Below are positions 1 to 9,234 of a stretch of DNA of 27,922 nucleotides, piece by piece. Both the position numbers and the translations under genes were made by a program. Each line of letters opens with the position of its first letter. The stretch's first letter is position 1. The notes beneath the pieces were generated by a model, which worked only from the letters and a program-made list of their open reading frames with translations, did no database searches and was not told the DNA's origin. This DNA is from Akkermansiaceae bacterium UBA5688 (GTDB taxonomy: Bacteria > Verrucomicrobiota > Verrucomicrobiia > Verrucomicrobiales > Akkermansiaceae), in assembly GCA_002420315.1 (NCBI GenBank), contig DIHU01000079.1, forward strand, positions 1,572 to 29,493, given 5' to 3'.

Positions 1-1731
1 CTCCAACTTTTCACGAGCCTGCGCGAGAACCTCTTCTGCACGCTCGCTGACTTGTTCTTTATCCAGTTGACTCTTGGCATCATGCATCTTGTTTCGAGCT
101 TCTTGAACTTTCTTAATCGCATCCCCAACGGTCTTCTTAATATCACTCTCCTGATTGCGTAATTCTTGGCGAACCAGAGACTCGGCGTTTATATCCAGCT
201 TAAATTCAAGCCACTCTGAGTAGCCTATACCGGGACCCGAGAGCCATTCAGGGCGATTATCACTAACTGCTAGACGCATCTTAACTTGTTTCGCGCCTTT
301 GTGCTTTGCCACAATATTACTTAGTAGAATCATTGCTTCTCCCTCCCAAAGCTTTCCGTTCGCACCATCGATTCGTTCCGGAAGAAGCTCAGCAAGCGAT
401 TTAACCGGCTTACCATTCACTTCGAGTTCAATTTCAACCTTGGCGATCCCAATCTGCTCGACAGCTGAATAGACCAAAATCACTTGTTCGGTTGGCTTCA
501 CCTGAAAAACCCTTTGAATCGGAGTTAAAATCTCCACTTCCGGAGCAGGATCTTCCTCAGCTAAGAGCTGAAACTGCGCAGCATCAAGCTCGCGGCCCAA
601 ACGGTGCTCCACCTTCATTAAGGCAGCACCCTCAAATCCCGGTTGCAAAATTTGACTCCAAGTCACCATCGTTCCTCGCGCCGTAGGCTCCAGGTTTATT
701 TCACCCAGCGAACCTGAATCAAACAGAACCTCTCCCCGCTCAATCGGAGTATCAAATCGTCCTTTCAAGGTTACCTCGGTTCCAGCCAGAGCCTGAATTC
801 CAGTTCCCAACGAAACCTCCCGATCAGGCCATTCGGTATAAGGAGGATATCGAAAGTTCACGGTAGGCTCCAAAATACGCGGAAGCCGATAAACCTTCAC
901 CTCGAAGCGATCGCTTTTGTTTCCCGCCACAAGAGCGGAATATTTAAATCCAGTTTCCGCCGAATGGAGATGATACGAATAGCGATGGGAGTTCCCATCG
1001 GAAGCGCTTGGCTCAAGAGTCTCGGATATGAAATTCCCATTTTTTTCAATCACCAACTGCAGAGGCTTCTCTAAATCACCGGTATAGGTAAGATCGATCT
1101 GAACTTTATCGCCCTCCAGAACCTCGAGGTTTCCTGAACTCATATCGAATCGAAAGGCGCCGGCATTTCCCAACTCTGTGAATGGCGAAACTGCACGAGT
1201 TAAAAGGCGACTCATCTCACGCGGCCAAATCGCCACCAAAGAAATAATCGCCACCAGACAAGTTGTAACGGCCCAAATGGACCGCCGCACACGACTACCG
1301 GCTACTTCTTCATTTGGGTCAACCGTGCCGATATCAGCAACTGCTTCGTTGGAAAGTTCTAAAAGTAACTCGGGCGAAATCCCCTCCGGATGATCCGAAA
1401 GCTCTAGGGCAGTACTAATTCTCTCTTGAACCTCGGGATGACGTTCCTCTAGCCACCGCGCAAGCTTTACAAGCGAGATCTTGGTTAAGAGCGATTTTGC
1501 AATAAAAATAATCGCTGCAAGCCCCGACGCAATAATCCACCCGAAAAAAAGCATAGTCCGCGCCCATGACGGCAAGGGCGCTAGAAAGAAATCAAGAGCC
1601 ACGATAGCAAGCAACCCGATAAGAACCACGCTTGCGGTTTTGAGCAAACCCCGAATGAGCTGAATCCACCTGATCCGCCGACGGAGAGATGAGAGACCAT
1701 TAGTAATCTCCGGGGGAATACTTGTTTGCAT
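1..1731 (-). CDS. DUF4175-like membrane protein, N-terminal part (gene runs off the left edge)
   Basis: The minus frame is open for exactly 577 codons from the ATG at 1731 to base 1; I read it triplet by triplet and found no stop. The C-terminus lies outside the window. Three hydrophobic segments are visible, at about residues 27-47, 55-75 and 140-160, and the rest is predicted to be soluble and extracytoplasmic with many beta-type stretches. At the window edge it becomes charged and helical, with coiled-coil character (motif KKVQEARNKMHDAKSQL). This layout fits the large DUF4175-type proteins often found beside MoxR ATPase/DUF58 genes in Planctomycetes and Verrucomicrobia; the assignment is from architecture and memory, and the function is unknown. 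It is divergent from the PSD1 gene. No clear Shine-Dalgarno precedes the start. Confidence 0.7.
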   Translation of the reverse strand, partial: MQTSIPPEITNGLSSLRRRIRWIQLIRGLLKTASVVLIGLLAIVALDFFLAPLPSWARTMLFFGWIIASGLAAIIFIAKSLLTKISLVKLARWLEERHPEVQERISTALELSDHPEGISPELLLELSNEAVADIGTVDPNEEVAGSRVRRSIWAVTTCLVAIISLVAIWPREMSRLLTRAVSPFTELGNAGAFRFDMSSGNLEVLEGDKVQIDLTYTGDLEKPLQLVIEKNGNFISETLEPSASDGNSHRYSYHLHSAETGFKYSALVAGNKSDRFEVKVYRLPRILEPTVNFRYPPYTEWPDREVSLGTGIQALAGTEVTLKGRFDTPIERGEVLFDSGSLGEINLEPTARGTMVTWSQILQPGFEGAALMKVEHRLGRELDAAQFQLLAEEDPAPEVEILTPIQRVFQVKPTEQVILVYSAVEQIGIAKVEIELEVNGKPVKSLAELLPERIDGANGKLWEGEAMILLSNIVAKHKGAKQVKMRLAVSDNRPEWLSGPGIGYSEWLEFKLDINAESLVRQELRNQESDIKKTVGDAIKKVQEARNKMHDAKSQLDKEQVSERAEEVLAQAREKLE

Positions 1732-2075
1732 AGGACCATTACGCCTTGAACCAAGCCTGACTTTCGAGGATAAAGTGAGAATTCAATCATTGCGTGAACT
1801 CCCAAGAAACGGCCCTAAACAACAACTTATGCTATTCTTAGCATTAAAACGCCCCACATAAAAGATTGGCACTTAGCGCTCCAAACTAAAAAATCCGCAT
1901 CTAAAGAAAAACTCAAAGCGATCGAACGTCTCAAGAACACCATCTTGGCAAATTCTGCAATACGAGCTCTACCGTGCCTGAAAGCTAACCTTTTTGATAA
2001 CCAACCACTGAATCCCTAGTAACATTTCTAGTGGCAATGAGTGAGACTCACGCAGTCACACAAATCGACAATCCT
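1732..2075. other. Divergent intergenic region with a small inverted repeat
   Basis: About 340 bases separate the divergent DUF4175-like and PSD1 genes. I see no tRNA and no convincing small gene. A perfect 6-bp inverted repeat, ATGCTA-ttct-TAGCAT, lies at 1829-1844 and could be an operator or a small hairpin. Promoters for both genes should lie here, but I could not pick out a good -35/-10 pair. The end of the stretch (2031-2075) would be coding if PSD1 started at the upstream GTG (2031) or ATG (2037). Confidence 0.4.
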
Positions 2076-5036
2076 ATGCCGAAATACGCGCGCATCCCCA
2101 TTCTCGTTTCCCTTCTCTTTCTTAATGTGTTTGGCGAAAAAGCAATCTCCTTCGATCGAGATATTCAGCCCATCTTGTCGGAGAATTGCTACTTCTGCCA
2201 TGGAACTGATCCAAAACACCGCGAAGGGGATCTCCGTCTCGACCTCCGCGAAGATGCCCTCGATTCAGGAGCAATCATTCCGGGCAAACCTGAGAAGTCA
2301 GAACTCATTGATCGAATCCACGCTAAGGATCCGGACGATCTCATGCCGCCACCGGATTCAAATCGAAAGCTCACTTCAGAGCAAAAAGATCTGTTAGCTC
2401 GATGGATCAAGGAAGGGGCTGAATATACCGAACATTGGGCGTTCACAAGGTTGCCCAAGCCAACTGGAAAATCGATCGATACCATCGTCTCCAGTCATCT
2501 AGCCGAGCAAGGAGTGAAGCTCAAAGCTAAGGCGGAGCCTCATCAACTTCTTCGCCGCCTGACGTTTGATCTCTCCGGACTCCCGCCAACCCTAGAACAG
2601 ATCACCAATTTTAATCCCAAAAACCCTGAACTCTTTATCGACCAACTTCTAGCCTCGCCCTCCTATGGTGAGCACATGGCCACGCCGTGGCTAGATGTCT
2701 CACGTTATGCCGATAGCTATGGCTTCCAACAGGACAAAAGTCGCCGAGTTTGGCCTTTTCGCGACTATGTCATTAATTCCTTCAATTCCAACAAACCCTT
2801 CGATCGATTCATCCACGAACAAATAGCTGGCGACCTCTTGCCTGATGCCTCCCGCGAATCCCGGATCGCAACGACATTCTCGCGACTTCATCAGCAGAAG
2901 GTTGAGGGCGGCTCTGTGCCCGAAGAATTTCGTGTCGAATATGTAGCCGACCGTGTCCATACCTTCGGGACAACATTTCTTGGACTCACTTTGGAATGCT
3001 CGCGTTGCCACGATCACAAATACGATCCAACCACCGCAAAGGACTACTATTCCCTTTTTGCCTTTTTTGACGATATCGATGAGTCGGGGCTCTATTCATA
3101 CTTCAATTCTGAGGCAACGCCAACACCCGCGATGCCACTTCCAAATGAAGCCCAAGAGCAACAGTTGGCTGAACTAAAATCAGGCATCGCCAGCGCCAGC
3201 GCTAAGCTTGAAAAAACGAGAAAAGAGTTCACACCAACTCAGGTCGACTCGAAAGATCTCCCAAAACTCAAGCCTGACGAACTTCTTCATCTTTCCTTTG
3301 ATGATGGCAAAGACAAAGGAGCCAACAAAGCAGTATCTGGCAAGATTGGAAAAGCCATCAAACTGACCGGAGATGACGCCATTGGAACCAAAGTTGGCGA
3401 TTTCCATCGCGAGCAACCTTTCACAGTCTCACTCTGGCTTCAAACGCCCGACCTCAAAGATCGCGCAGTTATTTTCTCCCGCTCAAAAGCCTGGCACGAT
3501 GCCGCCTCACGGGGCTACGAACTCCTACTAGTCGACAATCACTTACAATGGTCACTCATCCACTTTTGGCCCGGCAACGCCATATCAATCAAAACCAAAG
3601 ATCCGGTAAAACCCGGCGAATGGGTTCACGTTGCGGTGACCAACGATGGATCTTCATCCGCGCGAGGGTTGCAGATCTATATCAATGGAAAACCAACAAG
3701 CACCGAAATTAGATACGATCATCTAACACGAGCGATTAAGGGTGGTGGGAACCCGCATATTCGCCTCGGCGAACGCATGCGCGACCGCGGCTTTAAGGAA
3801 GGATTAATCGACGAATTCCGCGTCTTCGGGAGCAAACTTTCGGACCAGGAAATCAGCAACCTTCTTTTCCCGATTCATCGAAAACCTTCAAAATCGGAAT
3901 TGGCTCGAGATCCTTCCTACAAAACTGCACTTGAGGAACTGCAAACCGCTCGCTCAGCATATAATCGCCTTGAGGAATCCATTCCTGAAATCATGGTCAT
4001 GAAGGATTCTCGGAAGCCCAAACAAGCATACATTCTCACTCGAGGATCTTACGAGAACCGCGGAAAAGAAGTCGAAGCTGCCTTCCCCAAGTTTCTTCCC
4101 AGCTTTGGAATAAAGCCCACCAATCGACTCGCGCTTGCAAAGTGGCTCACTCATCCCGAACACCCGCTCACCTCACGGGTCATCGTCAATCGCTTCTGGC
4201 AATCCTTATTCGGACGCGGCCTCGTTAACACCTCCGAAGACTTCGGAATACAAGGCGACCGCCCAGAACATCAGGAGCTCCTCAACGAACTTGCCGCTCG
4301 CTTCATCTCTTCCGGCTGGGATACTAAGGCACTCATAAAAGACATCGTGATGTCCCAGGTTTACCAACAAGATTCATTCTCAAGCTCACTGGAGTTGGAA
4401 AAAGATCCTGAAAATCGCTTATTGGCTCGCGGCCCCCGCCACCGGCTTTCTGCCGAACAAATTCGCGATCAAGCTCTTACTGCCTCCGGACTACTCGTTC
4501 CCAAAGTCGGAGGCCCCTCGGTTCACCCCTATGATCTTGCGGAATCCTTCAAGCCTTCCAAACCGACGATGGGCGAGGGACTTTATCGCCGGTCACTTTA
4601 CACCTACTGGAAACGCACCGGCCCGTCCCCTGCCATGATGGCATTCGATGCTGTGAAGCGCGACGTCTGCTCTGCGAAACGCGAAACAACTTCAACCCCG
4701 CTCCAAGCACTCGTCCTTCTCAACGGAATTCAATTTGTGGAGACCTCGCACCATCTCGCCGACAAAACCCTGAAAAAGCACCCAACTGAAACAAAAGCAG
4801 CAATCAGAGAAATGTATCTTCGTCTAGCCTCAAGGAAGCCGGACGAAAAAGAGATCGAAATCCTCTTGGAGATTTTTGAAGAACAGCGCTCTCATTTTAA
4901 AACCCATCCCGAAGAAGCTGAGCGCTTCCTTTCACAAGGCTATACCAAAACCAAATCCACCACTCCCGAACTCGCCGCCCTAAGCACGGTGGCACAAGCT
5001 ATCCTCAACCTTTACGAGGTGAACACAAAGCAATAG
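2076..5036 (+). CDS. PSD1 and planctomycete cytochrome c domain protein (PSCyt1-PSCyt2-LamG-PSD1)
   Basis: A 986-residue secreted protein. The chosen ATG at 2076 puts a signal peptide at the very N-terminus (basic KYAR, then hydrophobic IPILVSLLFLNVF); an upstream GTG (2031) and ATG (2037) are in frame but would bury it. A heme-type CxxCH (C38-C41-H42, CYFCHG) marks the PSCyt1 domain. PSCyt2 (DUF1549) covers about 135-330 and carries a second CxxCH (C308-H312, CSRCHDHKYDP). A LamG/concanavalin-like insert spans about 403-585. PSD1 (DUF1553) fills about 650-960 with NRLALAKWLTHPEHPLTSR and NRFWQ. Such proteins pair with DUF1501 partners in Planctomycetes and Verrucomicrobia and are thought to act in polysaccharide use, but the biochemical role is not settled. 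Five bases separate it from the DUF1501 gene, so they are probably cotranscribed. Confidence 0.9.
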   Translation: MPKYARIPILVSLLFLNVFGEKAISFDRDIQPILSENCYFCHGTDPKHREGDLRLDLREDALDSGAIIPGKPEKSELIDRIHAKDPDDLMPPPDSNRKLTSEQKDLLARWIKEGAEYTEHWAFTRLPKPTGKSIDTIVSSHLAEQGVKLKAKAEPHQLLRRLTFDLSGLPPTLEQITNFNPKNPELFIDQLLASPSYGEHMATPWLDVSRYADSYGFQQDKSRRVWPFRDYVINSFNSNKPFDRFIHEQIAGDLLPDASRESRIATTFSRLHQQKVEGGSVPEEFRVEYVADRVHTFGTTFLGLTLECSRCHDHKYDPTTAKDYYSLFAFFDDIDESGLYSYFNSEATPTPAMPLPNEAQEQQLAELKSGIASASAKLEKTRKEFTPTQVDSKDLPKLKPDELLHLSFDDGKDKGANKAVSGKIGKAIKLTGDDAIGTKVGDFHREQPFTVSLWLQTPDLKDRAVIFSRSKAWHDAASRGYELLLVDNHLQWSLIHFWPGNAISIKTKDPVKPGEWVHVAVTNDGSSSARGLQIYINGKPTSTEIRYDHLTRAIKGGGNPHIRLGERMRDRGFKEGLIDEFRVFGSKLSDQEISNLLFPIHRKPSKSELARDPSYKTALEELQTARSAYNRLEESIPEIMVMKDSRKPKQAYILTRGSYENRGKEVEAAFPKFLPSFGIKPTNRLALAKWLTHPEHPLTSRVIVNRFWQSLFGRGLVNTSEDFGIQGDRPEHQELLNELAARFISSGWDTKALIKDIVMSQVYQQDSFSSSLELEKDPENRLLARGPRHRLSAEQIRDQALTASGLLVPKVGGPSVHPYDLAESFKPSKPTMGEGLYRRSLYTYWKRTGPSPAMMAFDAVKRDVCSAKRETTSTPLQALVLLNGIQFVETSHHLADKTLKKHPTETKAAIREMYLRLASRKPDEKEIEILLEIFEEQRSHFKTHPEEAERFLSQGYTKTKSTTPELAALSTVAQAILNLYEVNTKQ

Positions 5037-5041
5037 CCGAC

Positions 5042-6493
5042 ATGAATACCCCTCCTCTTCTCAATCGACGTGAGGTCCTCAGGAACTCAGCCCTTGGATT
5101 CGGATCCCTTGCTTTGGCCGATCTTTTGCAAGGCGAGAGCTCTTTACTTTCGTCCCCACAGTTACCAGCGAAAGCAAAGCGGGTGATTTTCCTCTTTCAA
5201 TCAGGCGGCCCCTCACAACTCGATCTTTACGACCCAAAGCCTCTCCTCAACAAGAAACATGGCGAACAACTTCCCGATAAGGTCCGTGGCGGACAACGCC
5301 TCTCGACCATGTCGGGAAACCAATCTTCTATTCCCCTCGCCGGATCGCCTTTCAAGTTCGCCCGTCACGGTAAGTCAGGACAGTGGTTCTCCGAAATCCT
5401 TCCGCACACTGCCAAAATTGCCGACGATCTTTGCATCGTTAAGAATATTTATACTGAAGCCATCAATCATGGCCCAGGAGTCACTTATCTTCAAACCGGA
5501 TCTCAAATTGCCGGACGTCCCTCAATGGGAGCATGGCTTCAATACGGCCTAGGCACCACTAACAACGACCTCCCGTCCTTCGTCGTCCTCGTCACCAAGA
5601 ACAAAGGTGGCCAACCTCTCTTATCCCGCCTCTGGGGGGCTGGATTCCTGCCTTCAGAATACCAAGGAGTTCGCTTTCGCTCCGGAAAAGATCCAGTCCT
5701 CTACCTAACGAACCCCGATGGAATATCCGAGAAGTCTCGGCGCATGCTTCTCGACCGACTTGCCGAACTTCACTCTTACCAGCACAGTCTATCACCAGAC
5801 AGAGCCATTCAAGATCGCATCAAACAATATGAAATGGCTTTTAACATGCAATCAAGCGTCCCCGAAGTCGCTAAGCTCGCAGACGAGCCCGAATCAATTT
5901 ACAACCTTTATGGGAAGGATGCTAAAAATCCCGGATCATTTGCTGCGAATTGCCTCATGGCCCGGCGACTCGCTGAGCGAGGTGTTAAGTTTATTCAACT
6001 TTATCATCAGGGCTGGGATCAGCACGGCGGCCTTAAAGGCGGCATCAGCCATCAGTGTAAAGAGACTGACCAAGCTTCGGCGGCACTCATCACAGATCTC
6101 AAACAGCGTGGAATGCTTGATGACACTCTTGTTGTATGGGGGGGAGAATTTGGACGCACCAACTATTCACAAGGTAAGCTAAGCACGAGCAGCTTCGGAC
6201 GTGATCACCACCCACGCTGCTTCTCTCTCTGGATGGCTGGTGGTGGAATCAAACCCGGAATTTCCTTCGGAAAAACTGACGACTACGGCTACAACATTGT
6301 CGACAAATCGGGAGCTCCCATTTCCCCAAGCAAACACAAATACGACGAGAACGCCGTTCATGTCCATGATCTACAAGCTACGATCCTACACCTCCTCGGT
6401 ATTGATCACACCGCCCTCACTTATAAATTTCAGGGGCGACGCTACCGGCTGACCGATGTCCACGGTCAAGTGGTAAAGCCTATTCTGGCTTAG
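5042..6493 (+). CDS. DUF1501 domain protein, Tat-exported
   Basis: A 483-residue protein beginning with a twin-arginine signal (NRREVLRNSALGFGSLALA), so it is probably exported folded. Family motifs are GGPSQLDLYDPKP near residue 55, QGWDQHGG, WGGEFGRT and GRDHHPRCFSLWMAGGG. The fold belongs to the alkaline phosphatase/sulfatase superfamily, but DUF1501 members have no firmly assigned reaction. It follows the PSD1 gene by 5 bases, the usual partner arrangement in these phyla, which suggests the two work together outside the cytoplasm. The 3' end overlaps the end of the opposite-strand nuclease-family gene by 14 bases. No Shine-Dalgarno is visible before the ATG; translation may depend on coupling to PSD1. 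Confidence 0.92.
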   Translation: MNTPPLLNRREVLRNSALGFGSLALADLLQGESSLLSSPQLPAKAKRVIFLFQSGGPSQLDLYDPKPLLNKKHGEQLPDKVRGGQRLSTMSGNQSSIPLAGSPFKFARHGKSGQWFSEILPHTAKIADDLCIVKNIYTEAINHGPGVTYLQTGSQIAGRPSMGAWLQYGLGTTNNDLPSFVVLVTKNKGGQPLLSRLWGAGFLPSEYQGVRFRSGKDPVLYLTNPDGISEKSRRMLLDRLAELHSYQHSLSPDRAIQDRIKQYEMAFNMQSSVPEVAKLADEPESIYNLYGKDAKNPGSFAANCLMARRLAERGVKFIQLYHQGWDQHGGLKGGISHQCKETDQASAALITDLKQRGMLDDTLVVWGGEFGRTNYSQGKLSTSSFGRDHHPRCFSLWMAGGGIKPGISFGKTDDYGYNIVDKSGAPISPSKHKYDENAVHVHDLQATILHLLGIDHTALTYKFQGRRYRLTDVHGQVVKPILA

Positions 6494-7250
6494 TGCTTTT
6501 CTTATTATTTGCAGTGATCACAACTGAAATTGGGCGGTGATCTGAGGCGACTTTCTCAGCGATCACCGAATCCTTAAACCAAAAAGCAGGGAGTCCTTTC
6601 GAAAAAAAGAAATCAATTTCAACTGTCGGTCTCGAAGCCGACCAAGTGTTCTTACGACCTTCGCGGAGCATTTCCCATCCGTTTTTCTCTAGCTTCATGA
6701 GCGAATCACTTTTGGGCTTGGCGTTAAAGTCACCCGCTAGAATCACCGGATAGTCTCGGCCTTTTAGACCAACCTGAAGGGCCTTAATTTGCTCAACTCT
6801 AAGAGCTTCATTCATCCAATCATTATGAATACCCACGAAGGAGAATTTACCCGGCCAGCGCGTTGACTTAACCAATACTTCCAGAGCGATCCTAGGTTCA
6901 ACACCTTCAGGAAGTTTATGAACGACCGTCCCCTCAATAGGCAACCGAGAGAGGATAGCCATGCCATACTCCCCCCCCTGATAATCCATGAATTTTCCAA
7001 AGCGGTGGTCCATTTTGAGCAATTTCGCCAATTTCGCGGCCTGATCAATTGAACCACTCCGCTTACATCCCTTATCAACTTCTTGAAGCGCAACGAGATC
7101 CGGCTTCTCAGCCGCAATCACCCTTGCAATTCTCTCCAAGTCCAACTTTCCATCCATTCCTTCGCCATGATGGATATTGTATGCGACCAACCTGAGTTCA
7201 TCCGCAATTAAGCTAGGAAAAATAAGGGTCAAAAAAATAAAAATCCTCAT
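6480..7250 (-). CDS. Secreted endonuclease/exonuclease/phosphatase family protein
   Basis: A 256-residue protein with a short signal peptide (MRIFIFLTLIFPSLIA-DE). It shows the EEP metal-dependent hydrolase motifs in order: LVAYNIHHGEG (N25, H27-H28), LQEVD (E57, metal ligand), VGIHNDW, LAGDFNAKP (the D-x-N pair) and ASDHRPI (catalytic D-H). The family covers DNase I-like nucleases, sphingomyelinases and other phosphodiesterases; the substrate cannot be told from sequence. The motif set looks complete, so it is probably active, likely in the periplasm or outside the cell. It converges on and overlaps the DUF1501 gene by 14 bases, leaving no room for a separate terminator between them. Confidence 0.9.
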   Translation of the reverse strand: MRIFIFLTLIFPSLIADELRLVAYNIHHGEGMDGKLDLERIARVIAAEKPDLVALQEVDKGCKRSGSIDQAAKLAKLLKMDHRFGKFMDYQGGEYGMAILSRLPIEGTVVHKLPEGVEPRIALEVLVKSTRWPGKFSFVGIHNDWMNEALRVEQIKALQVGLKGRDYPVILAGDFNAKPKSDSLMKLEKNGWEMLREGRKNTWSASRPTVEIDFFFSKGLPAFWFKDSVIAEKVASDHRPISVVITANNKKSTKPE

Positions 7251-7416
7251 TGTAGCTTTTACGCTCCTTCAAGCAGATCTCTCACACCCAAGTGTTAAAT
7301 GAGTCGTTTTCGCTGAATCCAACCCAAAAACAACAAATTCCCTAAAATCCTTATTGATAACTTGAGCAAAGCCTCCAAAAATTGTCCGCCGTCTAAACCA
7401 CCATACCTTGATTTCA

Positions 7417-8811
7417 ATGCCCAAACTTACGGTTCCTGCCCTAAAACATGTTCCTGAACTTGATCCTGAATTTGTGCCAGCCTCACTTTGGAACCAGGCA
7501 TTTCGGGACAACTGTTCCGGCGGGAATAGTCGCGAGATTAGGATTGCGATCTTTCGTCCTGACGGAACGGGGACGATCCACAGCGAGCGCATTTTGAGGA
7601 ACGAAGATGATGAATCTGCCATCCTCAACTTCAGACTCATTGAGCGTGTTGTGAAATTTCTTCTTTGGAGTTTTGGAGGAACAAAGGTTATTCTCGAGGA
7701 CGCCCCTTCCCTCGCTCAAGCTCTTTCGGATCACTATTGTGAACGGGGCAAGCGTCACTTTGATGTCGATTACTCACGTCGCTTTTTTGGCAAAACTTTG
7801 ACTTTTTCATCGGAGTCGACCGAAACATTCCCCATCCCACAGGTAACTCAGAAATCTGAGAGCCAAATCGGACTGAAGGGAAATAGAATTGGCTTTGATC
7901 TCGGTGGATCTGATCGCAAATGTGCGGCTGTTATCAATGGCGAAGTCGTCTTTTCTGAAGAAGTCACCTGGGACCCTTACTTTCAAAGTGACCCCGCATA
8001 CCATCGAGAAGGCATTATCGATAGCATCCGCCTCGCTGCTGCCCATCTTCCTAAGGTCGACGCGATTGGCGGATCGGCTGCCGGAGTCTATGTCGATAGC
8101 AAGGTTCGCGCTGCCTCACTTTTCCGGGGAGTCCCCGATGAGCTTTTCAATGAACATGTTGAGAATATTTTTTTTGAGGTTGCCGAAGAATGGAATGTCC
8201 CGATCCGAGTCGTCAATGACGGAGATGTTACGGCTCTAGCCGGTGCAATCTCGCTGAATGCAGGATGTGTCCTAGGGCTAGCAATGGGAACGAGTGCAGC
8301 TGCTGGATATGCTGATATCAATTCCCGAATCACCCCTTGGCTTTCCGAGCTAGCCTTTGTTCCCATCGATTTTAGCGAGAACGCAGCGCGAGACGAATGG
8401 TCTGGTGATTTTGGTTGCGCCGTTAATTATTTTAGCCAGCAAGCCGTTTCTAGACTCATCGAGCCAGCTGGGCTTGAAATAGATCCGTCTCTTGGGAAAC
8501 CTGAAAAATTAGTCCTCGTTCAAGAGGCAATGGAGACTGGCGATGAGAAAGCTGCTGCTATTTACCGAACCATCGGGACTTATCTCGGCTACGCGATTCC
8601 TCAATTCGCGCGATTTTACGACATCAGGCACATGCTTTTGTTGGGACGAGTCCTGACTGGAAAAGGTGGTGAGGTCATCATTTCAAAGGCCGAAGAAGTG
8701 CTCCGTGACGAGTTCCCCGAACTAGGAAAAACTATTTCTCTAAGCACACCTGACGAAAAGATGAAGCGTCATGGCCAAGCCATCGCTGCTGCGAGTCTTC
8801 CCGAGATTTAG
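7417..8811 (+). CDS. ROK-family protein with an N-terminal extension
   Basis: A 464-residue protein from the ATG at 7417; a TTG three codons upstream (7408) is also possible. The ROK (actin/hexokinase-like ATPase) part starts near residue 157 with GFDLGGSDRK, a variant of the phosphate-1 loop DIGGTK. It keeps the putative catalytic Asp in VVNDGDVTALAG (D268) and a second phosphate-loop-like AMGTSAAAGY. The zinc motif CxCGxxGCxE normal in ROK sugar kinases is not visible. Residues 1-155 are not ROK-like and not an obvious helix-turn-helix, so I do not call it a NagC/Xyl-type repressor. It may be a sugar or sugar-acid kinase, or a degenerate member; the substrate is unknown. It is divergent from the EEP gene. 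Confidence 0.75.
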   Translation: MPKLTVPALKHVPELDPEFVPASLWNQAFRDNCSGGNSREIRIAIFRPDGTGTIHSERILRNEDDESAILNFRLIERVVKFLLWSFGGTKVILEDAPSLAQALSDHYCERGKRHFDVDYSRRFFGKTLTFSSESTETFPIPQVTQKSESQIGLKGNRIGFDLGGSDRKCAAVINGEVVFSEEVTWDPYFQSDPAYHREGIIDSIRLAAAHLPKVDAIGGSAAGVYVDSKVRAASLFRGVPDELFNEHVENIFFEVAEEWNVPIRVVNDGDVTALAGAISLNAGCVLGLAMGTSAAAGYADINSRITPWLSELAFVPIDFSENAARDEWSGDFGCAVNYFSQQAVSRLIEPAGLEIDPSLGKPEKLVLVQEAMETGDEKAAAIYRTIGTYLGYAIPQFARFYDIRHMLLLGRVLTGKGGEVIISKAEEVLRDEFPELGKTISLSTPDEKMKRHGQAIAAASLPEI

Positions 8812-9006
8812 GCGACCTTGCGACGATAGCTCCGAAGCCGCCATCCGTCATGAAAAGCATTGCAAAAGAGTAAATTCCAAAAGCGGGCTTACTTTTTGGC
8901 GACTCGCGGCAATTTCGCTAAAAACCAGTAATTAAGGTAAAGTTCATCCTTGCCAAAGGGTTGAGCGACTTCTAGCTTCCGCCTCGGAAACCCAAATCCT
9001 GAATTT

Positions 9007-9162
9007 ATGTCCAAGCACAATTCTCTCAAACGTAAAGGCGGCGCAACCGGTAAACGCTCAGTCATGAAGCGCTTTGAACGCGTCAAGCTCATGAAGGAGC
9101 GTGGTGATTGGAAAGAGGGGCAAAGCGCCATCGGTCTCCCAAAGACGAAGGCCGAAGGATAA
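9007..9162 (+). CDS. Small basic protein (Chlamydiae/Verrucomicrobia type, TIGR04137-like)
   Basis: A 51-residue, strongly basic protein: MSKHNSLKRKGGATG, then KRSVMKRFERVKLMKERG, then a GLPKTK signature near the C-terminus. The SLK start, the RSVxKRxER core and the GLPKTK end match what I remember of the small basic protein family of Chlamydiae and Verrucomicrobia, thought from its size and charge to associate with RNA or the ribosome; the function is not established. It is monocistronic: 195 bases of non-coding sequence lie upstream and a strong intrinsic terminator begins 35 bases after the stop. That fits a highly expressed short transcript. No Shine-Dalgarno is visible before the ATG. 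Confidence 0.85.
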   Translation: MSKHNSLKRKGGATGKRSVMKRFERVKLMKERGDWKEGQSAIGLPKTKAEG

Positions 9163-9197
9163 ATCCCGCCTACTTCGGGTTAACTACTCTAAATTCT

Positions 9198-9228
9198 GGC
9201 GGGGCCATTTACTGGTTCCGCCTTTTTT
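9198..9228 (+). terminator. Intrinsic terminator after the small basic protein gene
   Basis: The arms GGCGGGGCCA and TGGTTCCGCC form a 10-bp stem (two G.U pairs) around the loop TTTAC, followed directly by six T residues. This is a textbook Rho-independent terminator for the 9007-9162 gene. It ends only 6 bases before the ATG of the pseudouridine synthase gene at 9235. Confidence 0.85.
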
Positions 9229-9234
9229 CTTGCC

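Noticed and set aside
1178..1805. Short plus- and minus-frame ORFs inside the DUF4175-like gene
   Set aside because: They overlap an unbroken 577-codon minus frame with membrane segments; they are shadow frames.
1732..2030. tRNA or small RNA gene upstream of PSD1
   Set aside because: No cloverleaf or T-loop pattern; the only structure seen is a 6-bp inverted repeat.
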